Shown piece by piece: positions 22,504 to 34,312 of a stretch of DNA of 64,000 nt. Origin of the DNA: Azolla caroliniana (Eukaryota; Polypodiophyta); assembly GCA_043228905.1 (NCBI GenBank), contig JBHGNT010000012.1, positions 18,786,001 through 18,850,000 on the forward strand, read 5' to 3'. The position numbers and the translations under genes were made by a program. The notes beneath the pieces are model-generated. The model was not told where the DNA came from. It saw only the letters and a list, made by a program, of their open reading frames with translations, and did not search any database. The first letter of the stretch is position 1. Every line of letters begins with the position of its first letter.

Positions 22504-22612
22504 AGGGGCGTTTTAGAGAGAGAGAGAGAGAAGCAGAGAAAGAAGGTTTAGAGAGAGAAGGGGGGTTTCTAGAGAGAGAAGCAGGAAGAGAGAGAGAGAG
22601 AGAGATGAGATG
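22315..22612. repeat. GA-rich microsatellite block
   Basis: The block opens with a GAGACA array (22315-22340), then several pure (GA)n runs (about 22349-22380, 22431-22452, 22471-22501, 22515-22530, 22585-22604) separated by AAGCAGAGGAAGAAGGTTTA-like spacers that themselves repeat. (GA)n tracts are targets of plant BPC/GAGA-binding proteins. The block sits about 0.8-1.1 kb upstream of the RKD start. Confidence 0.75.
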
Positions 22613-22709
22613 ATACAGTATATGGTTAACCTAATCACTTCATCCATCTTCCAATAGAATATTTACACGTGTCATAAAATATATAAACTTCTGAATAATT
22701 GTTTTCATC

Positions 22710-23027
22710 TCTTTTTTTCTTCTTTTTCTTTTGTTTTCTTCTTTTTTCTTCTTTTTTTCTTCTTTTTTTCGTTTTTCTTTTTTTTTGTGCTTTTTTCTTC
22801 TTTTCTTTTTATTTTATTTTTTAAAGTTTTTTAAAAAAACAATTTTATTATTTTCTTTTCTTACTTTTTCTTTTCTTTTTGTTCATGTTTTTTCTTTTTT
22901 TTATTTTCAGAAAAAAAAAGGGAAATTTGTGCAAATAGTCAACATCAGTTTTTATTTTGTGTCAACTGTTAACAAACCCTCCAAATTTAGGGCTTCCAAA
23001 CCCTCTCTCTCTCTCTCTCTCTCTCCA

Positions 23028-23061
<34 letters not shown>

Positions 23062-23160
23062 GCATCTCTCTCAATCTATCTACCTCATCTCTCTCTATAT
23101 ATACATATATCTCATCTATCTCTCTATCTATCTAGTTATCTCTCTCTCTCTCTCTCTCTC
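22710..23160. repeat. T-rich and CT-rich low-complexity block
   Basis: From 22710 to 22915 the plus strand is almost only T and C (TTCTTTTTTTC words). From 23001 to 23160 it is (CT)n, (CTAT)n and (AT)n microsatellite. Together with the GA block this forms a near-symmetric purine/pyrimidine region between the RKD-like gene and the GC-richer stretch at 23.2-23.6 kb. The long open frames here encode only low-complexity Ser/Leu or Phe and are not genes. Confidence 0.75.
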
Positions 23161-26100
23161 CATTCACACTTTCCAGAGAGGTAAGAGTGAGGACACTGGC
23201 ACAAGGGTTTGGTTGGTTGGGAGGAGGACATTGGTCATAGCCATGGCCTTGGACCCTAAAACCTAACATCGAGCATTGTCCGCCCACCCACTCTCTAGAC
23301 CCCCCTCCCCCTCGTGTCCACCTGACACTTTCGCCCGAGAACTCGCACCTCACATCACATCACGAGACAACAGAAGAAGAAACCGCCACAGCCCTGTCAC
23401 GACTTTTCAGGAGTTGCTCGTTGTGATGTTTGTGATTTTCGCTCCGAGTTGCCGTGTTCCAATTTCTCGTTGGCGTTTTTTGATGAATGTGTGCAAACTT
23501 TTGCCGAACACTCCAGTCAATGGACACTTCTCAAGGGTCAGAACCCTTGCGTGTCAATGCTCGAGGAGATTGATGGACCCGGTTCACTACTCGTCATCTA
23601 GCAGAAGCGTCTTTGGTATCAAGGAGTGAGTGTAGGGTGAAAACACTGCTTGGTTGGCACACAAATCCCCAAACTTATGGCCATGTTCCTGCCAGATACA
23701 ATAACAATATCTCCTTCTCGAAAAACACATGTCAATTAATAGATCAGTCAAATTAAAAAATAGCACAACCTTTCTAGAATCGTATTGAGATGAGATGCCA
23801 CATGCATGTGCATAATGGAACCAAAATTGTTGAAGTAGTCTACTTCTCGCTAAATCCATGTTGGGCGTCAAAAAGGAGTTTTATCCTGCACGTCATTTCT
23901 TGGTGAGTTGTTTCAAAATGTGTGGTAATCACCATTGTGTCAACCCAATTGCTTTGCTTTTGTCACATAACCAGCTTCTTCACTGCCATTTCATCGAGGA
24001 GTACTCGTGGACTTCACATTATTTTTTATGCATTTCCATGCTTAAAAGAGGTTTCATATCCTCCTACATGTATTTGCCACTCCTAATGAATCTTGATGAT
24101 TTCACTCCAATTAGTTGTAAACCAGTTCTCAACATGGTCACATTTAAAAAATTGTTGGTCATACATATTTTTCACAATATGCAACCACAAATACATAGCA
24201 CAAAGAGATAACGATTGTGATATAAAATTAAACACTATGATCAAGTAAGTGGTAGGGCTTTGTCCTTTTCTATGACTAGCAACACCAGTGTGGTAAAGGA
24301 TCAATTACACAATCGAATAGGATGTAGTTGCAACGAGGTTTGTTATAAATCGTCATTGATCCCTCATCATGTTCACCAATATAAGAGAAATCAAGAATGA
24401 GATATTTCTTTCCTTTCATGACAATGTTGTGGTTGAAGCATATTATAACCAAATTATTGGACTCTTGTGTCTAGATATGGCTACAGCTCTGACAACCTAA
24501 CTTTTCTCATTGTTTTTGGATCATTTAAATCTAAAACAATATAGTAAATTTTCTTTGAAATATCTAGGTATTAAAGGCTAACAATTTGTTATTTCCATTT
24601 GGAATACACTTATGAAGTTATCTAGATGGTGGTTCTCTTTAGATTTGTCAATCTAATCACGTGTTGACCATTTACAAATGTTGAAGGATGTGTGACAGTA
24701 CATATATCTTAAAGCAACGTGAAATAACCGAGCACAGGACTCCACACATGAACGCATGTTGCACTGTATTACTATCCTAACATCCAAAAAGGATTAACTT
24801 TGCTATTAAAGTTTTTGGTCATCTCATTGGGGCCCCAATTGCAATAATGTAACATAGTATCAAAATTATCTCTAGTTTCACTTGGGTAAAATAGATACAT
24901 CATTGTTTCCCCCATCTCGAAGCATGTAACAAGGTAGAGGCATATGAAAATATATCACCATTCAATTGCTAAAAGAATTAGGAGAAGACTTCACCACAAT
25001 AGAGGAATGCTTTCTTAACGTAATACATGTATTCATGGTTGAATCTACAAGCACAACCGTAGTTGACCAAATCTTCTTATCGTGTTGCATTGCATTGGTT
25101 CAATGAGACACCTTCCTTCGAAACAACATCCTTTTGCATTTTTACAATGGTTTGTCGAAGGATTTGATTCATTTAAGGATGTGTTATTTGTCCATTGATA
25201 TTTTGAGTACACTTATTGAAGTTGGCCTTCCTTTTGTTGAGGAAATACTTATCTTCTTTTCTAATTCATTTCCGATAATCAACAATTGTACATAATCTCA
25301 TAAAAAAAGATGAGTTGATCATGAATGACATTAAGCTCGTTTTACTTTCATGGTTCATTTCATCATTGATCACATTTATTTGAGTTTGGACAAAGTGCAA
25401 TACAAGTTTGTGATGAAGGGCTACACAATTCCAAGCAAGACAATAAAAATATGGGGTGATCAAGATGAACACGAGAAATGCCCACGAAAACATGCTTTTG
25501 GAACCGATGAGAAAAAAGGAGCACATGACCTTACTGAGATTTTAATATTTAGTCAATTCTAAAAGGCAACTTAACTTTTCAAGCAATGTTCAAAGAGCAA
25601 TAACACTCCTGGCTTTTTCTATGCATCAAATTCTTTCAATTCTAAATCAAAGATTATTCAAAGATATTCAACGCTAAACACAAATTTGATATAAAAGCAA
25701 ACAAATTTGCTTTCATGGAGCAAATATGCTCATCATAATGGGATATTCACGTTACATGTTTACTCAATATATCGGTAAGTCCAAATGAGTGTGTATATAA
25801 TGAGGGTATATGTTTGTAAAACCCTTTGAGATTTCAAAACTATCTACATTAAATCTCAATAACGTGTAAATCATATTTCACCAATTCGTACTCCTTTCTC
25901 AAATTTGAGAACCTTGATAAGACATCTACACTATATTATCCATGGAGACCGATATCATTCACATTTGTTCTTATGGGTGGTTTTTTTGTGAACCCAATAG
26001 GAGATATCCTAGTCCCTTTTATTTTTAAAGTTTGTTGTTTCTCATGAGTTTCACCTCAGAGCAAGAATAGTTGATGTTGACAATTTCGCAGCATCAAGTG

Positions 26101-28880
26101 CATTCATCAAGTCCCATCAATGAAAACAATCTATTAGGTTCTCACCAATAAGGATGTTACACATGATAAACATCTATGTTAGGTAATTCTAGCCCTTTAA
26201 TTTGTTCTATTGAATTACAATTTAGAAATCGTTGTCCAAGGATGTACCAAACTTCGACACCACCCCTTATAGTTACACACACACACACACACACAGTCAA
26301 ATCATGTGGCATTGTCACGTTGTGACCTCAATGCTCATTGCTTAGACCAAAATTTATCACATAACTAAAACTCATATCTTCATACTATACTTTCTCAACC
26401 ATTACAACATCCAATATTAGATATTTCAGGAGGTTCATTTAGACCTTATGTAAGCAAGCCTAAAAGAATTGAATAATAACTAACACACGTGTGAATATTT
26501 GAAGATGAAAAACATACATACACATACTTCAAATTTAATCAATGGGTTCCGCATGCATCTCCCGCACTTTTACATTACACAGCTCGACAAAAGGTCTATT
26601 AACGCCAATGTTTTGTGTTTTCAAATTTCTCCATTCACATAGTTGAGATAGAGCTCGGTTTATGATTTTGTCTTGAAGTTTGCAAAAAGATAAATTTCTC
26701 TCTACTTCAAGCTAAGATCATACTTCCTTTTTTCTAATAATAATAAAATAGTATATGTTTGAAATGATAATAACACATAGAGAATGGGTATGAAAAGCAA
26801 AAAATAATAATCAGTTGACTAGTTGCAAGCCCCCTATTTCATGAGATGGACCATAATGTCATGTTGACATGGTTGTTGAAATGCTATAATTCACCAAAGG
26901 TAAAAAAAACCAAGTGGTTGAGCACCCACTTGCCCAAAAGAATGCAATCACCTAAGCTTCTAGAAAACTAAGCCCACATGAACTAACTTGAATTCCTCAA
27001 AATGACATGCATGTATGCAATTCACTATAGTGGCATATGTATGACGAGTATGTAATAGAATAATCTTAACATAGAGTAGTTCTATAACAAACCAATCGCT
27101 TCGAGAAATATTGTATTTATTAACTGTCTTACTTCAATATGTAAGTTGATAATGAATCAATAATGAGTTATTGCCTTTCCGAGCAAAGTAATGTGTAATC
27201 CAGGTTTATTCATGTTTACTTATAACCTAGAAGTACTTAATGTATTCCTTTGAGATAGTTTTGAGGTTCAAAGAAGATATATTCTTATATGATGTATGCT
27301 GATTATCGGAGACAAGCAATAGCACTTTCCCCTGGTAATTACATTGAAGCGCAGAATCGGTTGAAGATTAGGGGACGTTCTTCTCCCCTGAGTGAGTGAG
27401 GGAAGTGGTAATAATCGGCAATGATTTGGTTTGAACCGAACCGAATCGTGAAATCAAGGTTTAACGGTTTAAATGGTTTGGTTTGGTTTAGTTTGGGGGT
27501 TTAATGTTTCGGTTTGAGTCTTTATCGGTTTTCAGTTCAAACAGTTTGATTGTTTAGGATTGACACTTGATATAATTTTCTTAAATATTTTTTTTAACAT
27601 TTTAAGCCTAATTTTGATATTTTAGCAAATTTTTAAATTTTGAAAAATTAAAATTTGAAATATTTATTTAAAATTTTTAAAATTATAATGTGAAATTTTG
27701 AATTTTGATAAACTTAAAAAGCAAAAATGAACAAAAAAAACCCACAGTTTTAATGGTTAACGGTTTGAAAGTCTCTAAAACTGTTTGGTTTGAGCTTGAA
27801 TTTTTTGTAACAATTCGGTATAAATGATTTTGGTTTGGTTTGGTTTAAGTTTCAAATTTTTTTAATAGTTCGGTTTTAAGCGGTTATAAAACACTCTCGA
27901 ACCGAACCGTTGCTGATTGCTAAATTGCGGGATGACACTCTCAATTGAGCAAAGTTGGTTCTTTTGATGTAATCACGTTATATAAATGGCAGTGATACAA
28001 TTAAAAGAACATCAAGAAAAATTACAAATGGTCTACACTAAATAAATGGATGTATATAAACATAAATTGTGGAAAACATGACCATAGAGAGAGTATATGT
28101 ATGCATGGGTGTGAAAATATGTGGAGCACATGTATGTCATGTGCATGCGAGACAAATTTGATCATGGTAAGATTGTCAAATTTATCATAAGCATTTGTTA
28201 AGAGAAGATGAATCTACCTCCCCTTGAATCATGTCTTAAGCAATGAAGAGACCATTCCAATGCATTGATTGAGCTACAAATATTGTTTTTAGAGTTATTG
28301 TTGAAGTCCTTTAACCCTTCTTCAATTAAATGATTTCATCAATGATTTCTCCAATTATTTGGCACTCATTGGACATCTTTAAAGCATTCAAATAATGAAG
28401 GTCCTCAATATACGTGGAAAATGTTGTTAATTCAACCATTAACGCTCCAAACAAAGTTGAAAGAGGATTTAAAAAGTTAGCTCATCTATCAATTCTTTGC
28501 TCATGCCAACATTGTCATCTTATAAGACTAAGATTCGGTTTCATATTTTTTGATGGGGACCTCCATCATCATTTGGTTTCCCAAACTCTCGCATCTATCC
28601 CTTGGGAAACTTGCATCATCCTCTTGTTGTTCTTTTCTCCATTTGTTGATACTGCCTCAAGATATCCACACAATTGTTGTCTAAAGGACAATACTCCATG
28701 TTCTCGGCTTTAAAAAGTTTTCATATGAACTAAACTATGGTTGCCTTCCCTACGTGTACATTTTAATTTTCAACAAAATATTTCTTAGCCACGTCGTGTC
28801 ACATTGTATATAACAATCCTCCAATCCTTCAATCCATGTCCACAAAGAACAACGAACTACTCCATCTCCCCGCCATGCAC
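23161..28880. other. Mostly AT-rich intergenic DNA, no gene recognised
   Basis: The first 480 bases (23161-23640) are distinctly GC-richer and hold a 118-codon plus-strand open frame (23276-23629) that I do not recognise. The remainder is AT-rich with short frames only. Minus-strand pieces near 24050-24240 and 24980-25100 look weakly protein-like but matched no family I know. A (CA)n run lies at about 26278-26296, and a foldback-like repeat at 27413-27918 is listed separately. Confidence 0.45.
27413..27918. mobile_element. MITE-like repeat with AACCGAACC inverted ends
   Basis: The left end reads AATCGGCAATGATTTGG then TTTGAACCGAACC. The reverse complement of the right end reads AATCAGCAACGGTTCGG, followed by TTCGAGAG. 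The interior is AT-rich with recurring GGTTTGGTTTGGTTT and CGGTTTAA words. Size (about 506 bp), inverted ends and lack of coding capacity suit a miniature inverted-repeat element; the superfamily is not clear and no target duplication was confirmed. Confidence 0.5.
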
Positions 28881-28889
28881 ATCTACCCA

Positions 28890-29830
28890 AAATAGAAGAG
28901 CAACATACTTTGATCCATCATCTTGAACTAGGATCGAACTTTTGGTTCATTCTATCCAAATAAAACACGATGCTTCCCATGAGAACAAAATCATCCACAC
29001 ACAAACCAATGGTCATTATTTACTCACCTTTTGTCGTGACATAGAGAATGACATTTGTTAAACATTTTATAAATCCACCCATCTTGAAAATTACATTCGT
29101 TCATTCATATTAGGCCCATGGTACCTCAAAACCTTGCTTTTGGAATTGGTTAGTTCAAAGTCTAGTGTGTACTCTACAAATACTTGCTTGAAATATCCAT
29201 TAAGAAAGGATGATTTCACATCTATTTGGTATGTAACTAGTTTCTCACTATGGACACTACCATGATTGCATGAATAATTTAGAACCTTGTAAACAAAGTC
29301 TAGGAATACACAATTCTCCCACACCTTTCGTGTGTACATACCCATATGCTACTTGTTTATGTACTAATCCATAAACCCGCCAACCTTGTAGATACTAGCA
29401 TAGAACGTAACATACTTGAATGCATTTGCAAACATTCTTTTTCATACATTTGCAAATGAATGCGTATGTTATGAAAACATACTCATGTCTTTTTTTAAAC
29501 CTTAAAAGAACGTTTTAACTTATAATAAATAATGAATACAAAAGTATGGTATTTACCATACTTTGAGGGTGTTTACCATACTCCAATGCAAATGCACGTA
29601 TGGTATGTATGGTTCATACTATGGTACATAGTATTCTAGATCCACTTTGTCCCTCAAACCTTCTTAGCAACCCACTACGTCTTGAGACTAGTAATTTGAA
29701 ATTCTCTCTAGCTCCAATTCCATAGCCTTTTTCCACCTCCTATCTTTCATTGCCTCATCCACAAAGCTTCGATGCTTCAAGGATGATTGCCATAAGTGTA
29801 TGGTTGACAATTTGATGTACCACACCACGC
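28890..29830 (-). pseudogene. Decayed copia reverse transcriptase, interrupted by a MITE
   Basis: On the minus strand, about 29830-29640 encodes EAMKDRRWKKAMELELERI, the copia segment that precedes the polymerase. After the MITE (29632-29399) the frame resumes with VAYGYVHTKGV, then YQIDVKSSFLNGYFKQVFVE (about 29225; compare QMDVKSAFLNGxLxEEVYVE) and LCVDDFVLMGS (about 29000; the YVDD active site is changed to CVDD). Frameshifts and stops are many. It lies in the opposite orientation to the integrase relic at 11.5 kb. Confidence 0.68.
29399..29632 (-). mobile_element. MITE copy 2, inverted relative to copy 1
   Basis: The reverse complement of this segment matches 12234-12453 over nearly its full length, with a few indels, including an extra CATGAGTATGTTTTCATAAC stretch. 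Its ends, CATAGAACGTAA and TACATAGTATT, are imperfect inverted copies. It interrupts the copia polymerase relic, so it inserted after that copia element. Confidence 0.75.
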
Positions 29831-32800
29831 ACACTAAACAATAGCATTAAAGAGCAAACTAATTGTGGATTACGTAGCTTTGACTAAATATGAGTGTGCT
29901 AAATTTAGTATATCACAATTGAAGGGGCTAGCTTTCTTGGATGAAGACCTAATAAAAGTAATAAGTTTTATTGGTAAGGCCTTTTCATTCGCTCCTTGTT
30001 ATCTATGCATCCTTCGTTAACACCACCCTGAAGACCCCAAGAAAGTGAAAAATTCATGTTTGACTCCTATTACTCTAACAGTCCTTGTTTGTGCTCTTCA
30101 ATATTAGATTAGAAAGTATCAATTTTGTAGTATCCTCAAATAATAGTTTTGCCCTATTTCATTAATTCCCATACTTAATTGACCAAATACAAAGAAAGAA
30201 GGTATTCCATTTCTTTCATGCAAGGTTCTCACAGTATGAAATGTTTCCATGACAAATACTTTCAAATAGCAAGTGTATTTTTTGCACAATATTCCATAGT
30301 CCTTTATATATGAATTATGCTACTCATCATAAAATATTTGAAAGGTTGCCTTTTAAAGGAAAACATGTCAGTCTCAATGTTATAAAGTCATAACACTATC
30401 GATTCCACTCCTTGTGTTGTAGAAAAATGTCATTGTCATTGTTGTAAAGACTATTGATTTCGCTCCTTTTGTTGTCGAAAAAATGTCAATGTTGTAAATC
30501 CATACCTATCGCTTTCACTCCTTGCGTTATGGAAAACATCTCACTATCAATGTTGTAAAGCCAATAGGAGCAGACCAAAAACTAAGAGTTTGAAGAGTTT
30601 ATTGGAGCATGTATTGATGATGTGGTAAAAATTATACAGTATCAATGTTGTAAAGCCACTAGGGGTACACTCAAACTAAAATACCGGAGAGTTGTTGAAA
30701 TAGATAAACCTCAAACCACAACATTAATATTACAAAGCATAAGGTTCACCATTGTACTGTCATGACCGTTTATTTGACTTCTGTTACCATACTTAATGTA
30801 GTGAGTCTCTAAGCAATAACTTTGTGGGGTGTATAGTCTCATGGTGCATACAAGCACTTGTTTCATGTTGTGCTTTACGTTGCATTGCACTCTCATCTTT
30901 GTTTGCATGAAATAAAATATAAATAATATGACATCAATCCAATGACGGGAAGTCCATCCTTGGTTTGTGGACAAACCGGTAATGTCAAGACACTTTGGAA
31001 GTAGCAAACCAATGGTAACAAGTTGTGATCAATATCAAATTAAAAATTACAATGAGATCCCAAGTAAAATGAGCAAGAATTTTCATATGTTGTTGGATGC
31101 CACAACGGGATGACACACAAGTTTATACATTTTTGAATTCTCACAACATAAGTTGAGCAATACCTAGAAGATCCGCACACACAATTGAGTGTTTGTCTTG
31201 CCGCGGCTTGCTTAGTGAATGTTTCAAGGTGGGGGTAGAGAGAGGGATGATGAACGGATGAGAGTGACAACAACTGAAAATTAGTAGATAAAAGTAAAAG
31301 AGGTCTCCCTTATAAGTTATACTATTTTAAGTGACTTAAATATGAAGTTCAAGATTGATGTCGATATTCAATGTAAATTAGGTCCTTACCAATTATAGGC
31401 TATAACTTCTACCATCTATTTACAAACTAAAAGTTTGAGGTCCTACAAAATTTCAAGCCACTTAAAAACAAATGGTTAGAATACAACAATGTGGTTCATT
31501 TTCCACCATTATGAATCATTGTCTCTATTTTGATGAATTTTCGGGACCACTATTGTGTCTTTACCTTGACCACTCGATCCATATTTCTTTTCTTAGAGCA
31601 AATGTGAGCTTGAACTTTCTTGCTTCTCTCTCTCTCTCTCTCCCCCCCCCCAATGTATCTTATTTGTTGTAATGAGTTCAAAGTTGAGTTATGAGAATTA
31701 GGGTCCATAGTGTTCAAAGTTGAATGCAAGTTGAGCATTAGATGTTTTCTTTTTGCCTTTCAATTGATGTTCTTAACCCAAACCCCTCAATGATAATAAT
31801 TATGCTCGACCACACTTTGCTCATGTGTTTTAAGTGTCATAATAGAAACTTCACATATCTTATGTGGATAGATCTCATCAATTTTTGTGAAAGAATGATG
31901 AGCTTTATCAACTTTATCATAGATGTGCTCATTGCAGAATCGCTGACTTTACTTGCAAAATAATACATCTTGCAACAATTCTCTTGATTACCAAATGAGA
32001 ACGAGTTTTAATGACATTAAACACATTGATATCAAATCATCTCAAAAGATATGCATTGCACCACAATCCAAACATGCCCATAATATTGTCATTTGTCAAC
32101 CTTTTCACTTAGTTGCATCATGCACCACAAGGGTAGTCTTTTTTGTCTAGGCACAACCATAATTATGAAAGTGTTGGGTTAACCAATGACTTCTAAGTTA
32201 ATCCTTAGGGGAAAAAGAGATTTCTGCATCACTTGACCTTTGCAACTTGTAAGTTGATGCACAAATCATAACTATATTGACCTTGGTTACATCACATACT
32301 TCATTTCCATACATAACAAATTGTTGCACAAACACAATGATTGATGTCCATCGAACATTGATTGCACTTAACCATGTAATTCTAATGTTTTAACTACGTT
32401 TTATTATAACAACATATAAACTCGACGAATATACATATAACATGTCCCTTGGCTTTGATGGCATGCTTCTACTACAAATACAACTTGTTGAGTTTCCCAC
32501 TACAAGCGTGATATCAAGAACTGAAGTAGCAATTAACATTTAGCAACATGTATGAATTACTTTTCAAAAATCAATATCTCGAAGTTCAAGCTGTGAATGC
32601 CAATGGAATCATTAGAAATATTATGTTATTGCATATTGTTATTCAACTATGTATATCAAAGTGTTAGTCTCTTGACATCGTGCTTGTGAATGCTAATGGA
32701 ATAATTAGAAATAATGTTTTATAACAATATTGAATCTAGTTATGCAATTACATCAAATCCATTGTCTTATACTCCTAGATATTTAGATTATAAATGTTAT

Positions 32801-34312
32801 ATCATTGAATTGTTAGGTAATTGTCGTTTTCATTCCAACTTCAAAAGTGTGTAAAATATAATGATGTTCTGATGTGTTTTACTGCATTAGTTTTTCTTCT
32901 GTCTAGTAAATTCAAAAGATACGTGATTTATGGCTGTATTTATCATTAACTAATGCCAATTCCGCAATGTTCTACATGCACATATGGAACTACAAGTGTA
33001 CATTTTTGCGCACGACAATAATTCTAAGAGTGCATAATTAAATAAGCATCAATAATGGAATTATTCTATACCTTATGACATTAGGAAGATGTGATCGTTG
33101 TCGTTCATTACTTGCAGGATAAGTCACATTTAGACTATCTTAAGTCCCATGGTAAAACATCTTTGAGTTGGGGAAAGTATACATGATATTGTGGTCTTTA
33201 CTAGTAGTAAAATGTCTTACTCATTATGTGACGATTTGTAATGTATAAAAATAGGTTACCTTTATGGTGAAGTATTTCTACATGAAAACTCAATATGATT
33301 ACAAAGGCCGCTTGCTTCTATTGGTTACCTTTAAATTGGATTGTCAATAGAAATATATGTTACTTTTCCATGGGTCATGAATCTATTCGTCAAGTGCATG
33401 TGCATGTGCACCTTCTTTTTCTTAAAACCAAACCAATTACTTCAACCTCGTCCATGGAAGGAACAACAATGTTTTCCATGGCAGGCTGGTCCAAACAATA
33501 GACTCCTGAAGCTTGATATGCACACTAGAAGAACATGTGGCGTAGCAAATGACTGACAATAATACACACACACATGATAATACTCATATATATGGTGTAT
33601 ATGTCATTATGCCATACTCACACATATGGATATAAGGTTTATCCACACGTGTGGTATAGGAATATTTTAGGTAGGTATTAATTTTTTATTTTACAAAAAG
33701 ATCAAAACTCTTTCAAATACTTAATTGGTTCAGACCATTCATGAAAACCTCTTCTACATCTTCATAGCTCATCTACTCCTTACTTTAATATTACATTAGG
33801 GTTGGTTCACATGCTCTTCCATATATACTACATATTTGTGTATGCATACGCACAATGACTCATTGAATTGTGGGTAAGGCAATTCGTATCAAATGCCCAT
33901 TGTTCTAATGGAGATTTAATGGGTGATTTAAAAGCTACCTTCAATGTGTTATGCCTTATTAGAAAGGTGAACTAAGGCCCACATATTGGTTACTGCCCTC
34001 CCCTAAACATTGGTTGTTTGAAAGCATGTTTGACTTTCTAGGTTCATGTTGTAGATCAGAGGTTAAGAGAAACAATGACTATTTTCTTTTTTCTAGTTAG
34101 TGGGGCGATGTATGGGTAATGATTTCTAGAAATCAAGAAAATGGAGGGAGTTATCCTCAAATTAGACATTAAGGATGCAACTGTATCATCTGACATGGAA
34201 TAGATAATTCTTTCCTCTAGAGTCTACATATCATTCAAGAGTATCTGTAAAGAATCGAGTGTGATTCTATGTAGTGGAAAGTGTATGTGAGAGAGAGAGT
34301 GAGAGAAAGAAA
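29831..34312. other. AT-rich intergenic region with minor repeats
   Basis: No gene is recognised. It contains a minisatellite at 30364-30660, a pair of about 50-bp direct repeats near 32590 and 32686 (TGTGAATGCYAATGGAATMATTAGAAAT), a C8-10 run near 31642 and (CA)n near 33560. Short open frames here show no family resemblance. Confidence 0.45.
30364..30660. repeat. Imperfect minisatellite, unit about 60 bp
   Basis: About four to five units share TCAATGTTGTAAAGCCA...ATCGATTTCACTCCTTGTGTTGTGGAAAA with spacing near 60 bp (about 30370, 30432, 30487 and 30550; a last partial copy near 30635). Units differ by roughly 15-25 percent. Confidence 0.6.

Noticed and set aside
22731-23184. Long open frames over the T- and CT-rich block
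   Set aside because: They encode only Phe/Ser/Leu low-complexity peptides produced by microsatellites.
25266-25562. Possible small genes on both strands near 25.3-25.6 kb
   Set aside because: Neither strand shows a known domain, the base composition equals the surroundings, and no splice context was found.
30364-30660. CRISPR array
   Set aside because: Units are contiguous and diverged, with no constant repeat and unique spacer pattern, and the genome is a plant's.
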